64,000 nt of DNA from Thermotoga neapolitana DSM 4359 (GTDB lineage: Bacteria > Thermotogota > Thermotogae > Thermotogales > Thermotogaceae), in the NCBI RefSeq assembly GCF_000018945.1, contig NC_011978.1, positions 900,729 to 964,728 of the forward strand, read 5' to 3'. Shown piece after piece: positions 63,222-64,000 of this stretch (position 1 is the stretch's first letter; every line of letters starts with the position of its first letter). The position numbers were made by a program, and so were the translations under genes. Below the pieces are notes generated by a model. The model was not told where the DNA came from and made no database searches. It saw only the letters and a program-made list of their open reading frames with translations.

Positions 63222-64000
63222 GAACTGCGATCGTCACACCTTTCAAAAACGGAGAACTCGATCTGGAGGCTTACGAGAGACTGGTCAGGTATCAACTTGA
63301 TGGTGGCGTGAGTGCGCTGATCGTTCTTGGAACGACAGGAGAAGCTCCCACGGTGAACGATGACGAGAGGGAAAGACTTGTCTCAAAAACTCTCGAAATC
63401 GTTGATGGAAAGATTCCCGTGATTGTGGGTGCCGGGACGAACTCCACGGAAAAAACCCTGAAACTTGTCAAACAGGCAGAAAAACTTGGAGCCGACGGTG
63501 TGCTCATAGTCACTCCCTACTACAACAAACCCACTCAGGAAGGGCTCTACCAGCACTACAAATACATTTCAGAAAGAACAGACCTGAAGATCATCGTCTA
63601 CAACGTTCCGGGAAGAACAGGGGTGAACGTTCTTCCGGAAACCGCTGCAAGGATAGCATCCGATCTCAAGAACGTTGTCGGAATAAAAGAGGCCAATGGA
63701 GATATCGACCAGATAGACAGAACAGTCACCCTTACCAAGAGCGCAAGAAGTGATTTCATGGTCTGGTCTGGAAACGACGACAGAACGTTCTATTTGCTGT
63801 GTGCAGGTGGAGACGGTGTGATCTCTGTGGTGTCCAACGTGGCACCGAAACAGATGTCTGACCTTTGTGCCGAGTTCTTCAGCGGAAATATCGAAAAAGC
63901 AAGGGAGATCCACAGAAAACTCAGACCACTCATGAAGGCCCTCTTTGTGGAGACGAACCCAATACCTGTAAAGGCTGCTCTTTCTCTCATGGGTTATGTG
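63206..64000 (+). CDS. dapA: 4-hydroxy-tetrahydrodipicolinate synthase (3' end beyond window)
   Basis: First 265 codons of an expected ~294. It condenses pyruvate with aspartate semialdehyde in lysine synthesis. TAIVTPFKNGELDLEAYERL, LGTTGEAPTVNDDER, VIVGAGTNSTEKTL, VTPYYNKPTQEGLYQHY (Tyr), YNVPGRTGVNV and the Schiff-base lysine in VGIKEANGDID are present. ATG 63206. The cut is the window edge. Confidence 0.97.
   Translation, partial: MFRGVGTAIVTPFKNGELDLEAYERLVRYQLDGGVSALIVLGTTGEAPTVNDDERERLVSKTLEIVDGKIPVIVGAGTNSTEKTLKLVKQAEKLGADGVLIVTPYYNKPTQEGLYQHYKYISERTDLKIIVYNVPGRTGVNVLPETAARIASDLKNVVGIKEANGDIDQIDRTVTLTKSARSDFMVWSGNDDRTFYLLCAGGDGVISVVSNVAPKQMSDLCAEFFSGNIEKAREIHRKLRPLMKALFVETNPIPVKAALSLMGYV

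Overview
The window is a dense, almost intergenic-free piece of a Thermotoga chromosome. The grounds are the Omp-alpha-type SLH/coiled-coil outer-sheath protein next to panB and ruvB, a lysine riboswitch in front of asd that matches the crystallised T. maritima aptamer in architecture, the L-threonine aldolase, twin butyrate kinases, and a 30-bp CRISPR repeat of Thermotoga type. Compared from memory with T. maritima MSB8 proteins (Dxs, threonine aldolase, FolD) the sequences look clearly diverged, so a T. neapolitana/RQ7-like species fits better than T. maritima or T. petrophila. That species guess is inference.

Layout. 1-2659 (minus): mutS (3' end cut off by the window) after a GNAT acetyltransferase. 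2718-5898 (plus): exported hypothetical, DMT permease, amidohydrolase. 5905-6645 (minus): fabG. 6785-16175 (plus): a V/A-type ATPase operon (stalk G/H, C, I, K, F, E, A, B, D) led by a membrane metallophosphoesterase. 16189-20072: AlaX-like editing protein, DUF2520 protein, panB and Omp-alpha, closed by a terminator. 20184-32608: a long run from ruvB through yggS, yggT, NAD kinase, phoU, a giant LptF/G-LptD-like fusion, dnaB, purine nucleoside phosphorylase, ZIP transporter, a NurA-like nuclease, Mini-III RNase, rlmB and a HAD phosphatase. 32588-33412 (minus): aldo-keto reductase. 33506-35214: threonine aldolase and a Spy-like periplasmic protein. 35375-41076: buk-ptb-buk followed by a four-subunit 2-oxoacid:ferredoxin oxidoreductase. 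41115: tRNA-Asp. 41208-43202 (minus): uvrB. 43319-58267: transketolase, efp, asp23, nusB, fhs, folD, xseA, xseB, dxs, yloU, yloV, a TPR protein, apgM and a minimal comEC. 58158-60309 (minus): fur, nusA, rimP and tRNA-Ser. 60435-60664: a four-repeat CRISPR array, then about 600 bp without a convincing gene. 61248-64000: lysine riboswitch, asd, dapF and dapA (cut by the window).

How the genes work together. The ATPase operon supplies all core subunits of an ion-translocating rotary enzyme; its K subunit lacks the polar Na+ ligands expected of Na+-type rotors. The 35.4-41.1 kb operon reads as one pathway: oxidative decarboxylation of a 2-oxoacid to acyl-CoA with ferredoxin reduction, phosphotransacylation, then ATP formation by acyl kinases. 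Fhs and FolD form the folate one-carbon module, and Asd, DapA and DapF are steps of lysine/diaminopimelate synthesis under riboswitch control.

The most unusual item is the 1061-residue chain at 23647-26832, in which an inner-membrane LptF/G permease is fused through a signal-peptide-like segment to an LptA/LptD-like region, in a lineage with a toga outer membrane and no classical LPS. The CRISPR/tRNA-Ser junction is also likely to be a chromosome rearrangement point.
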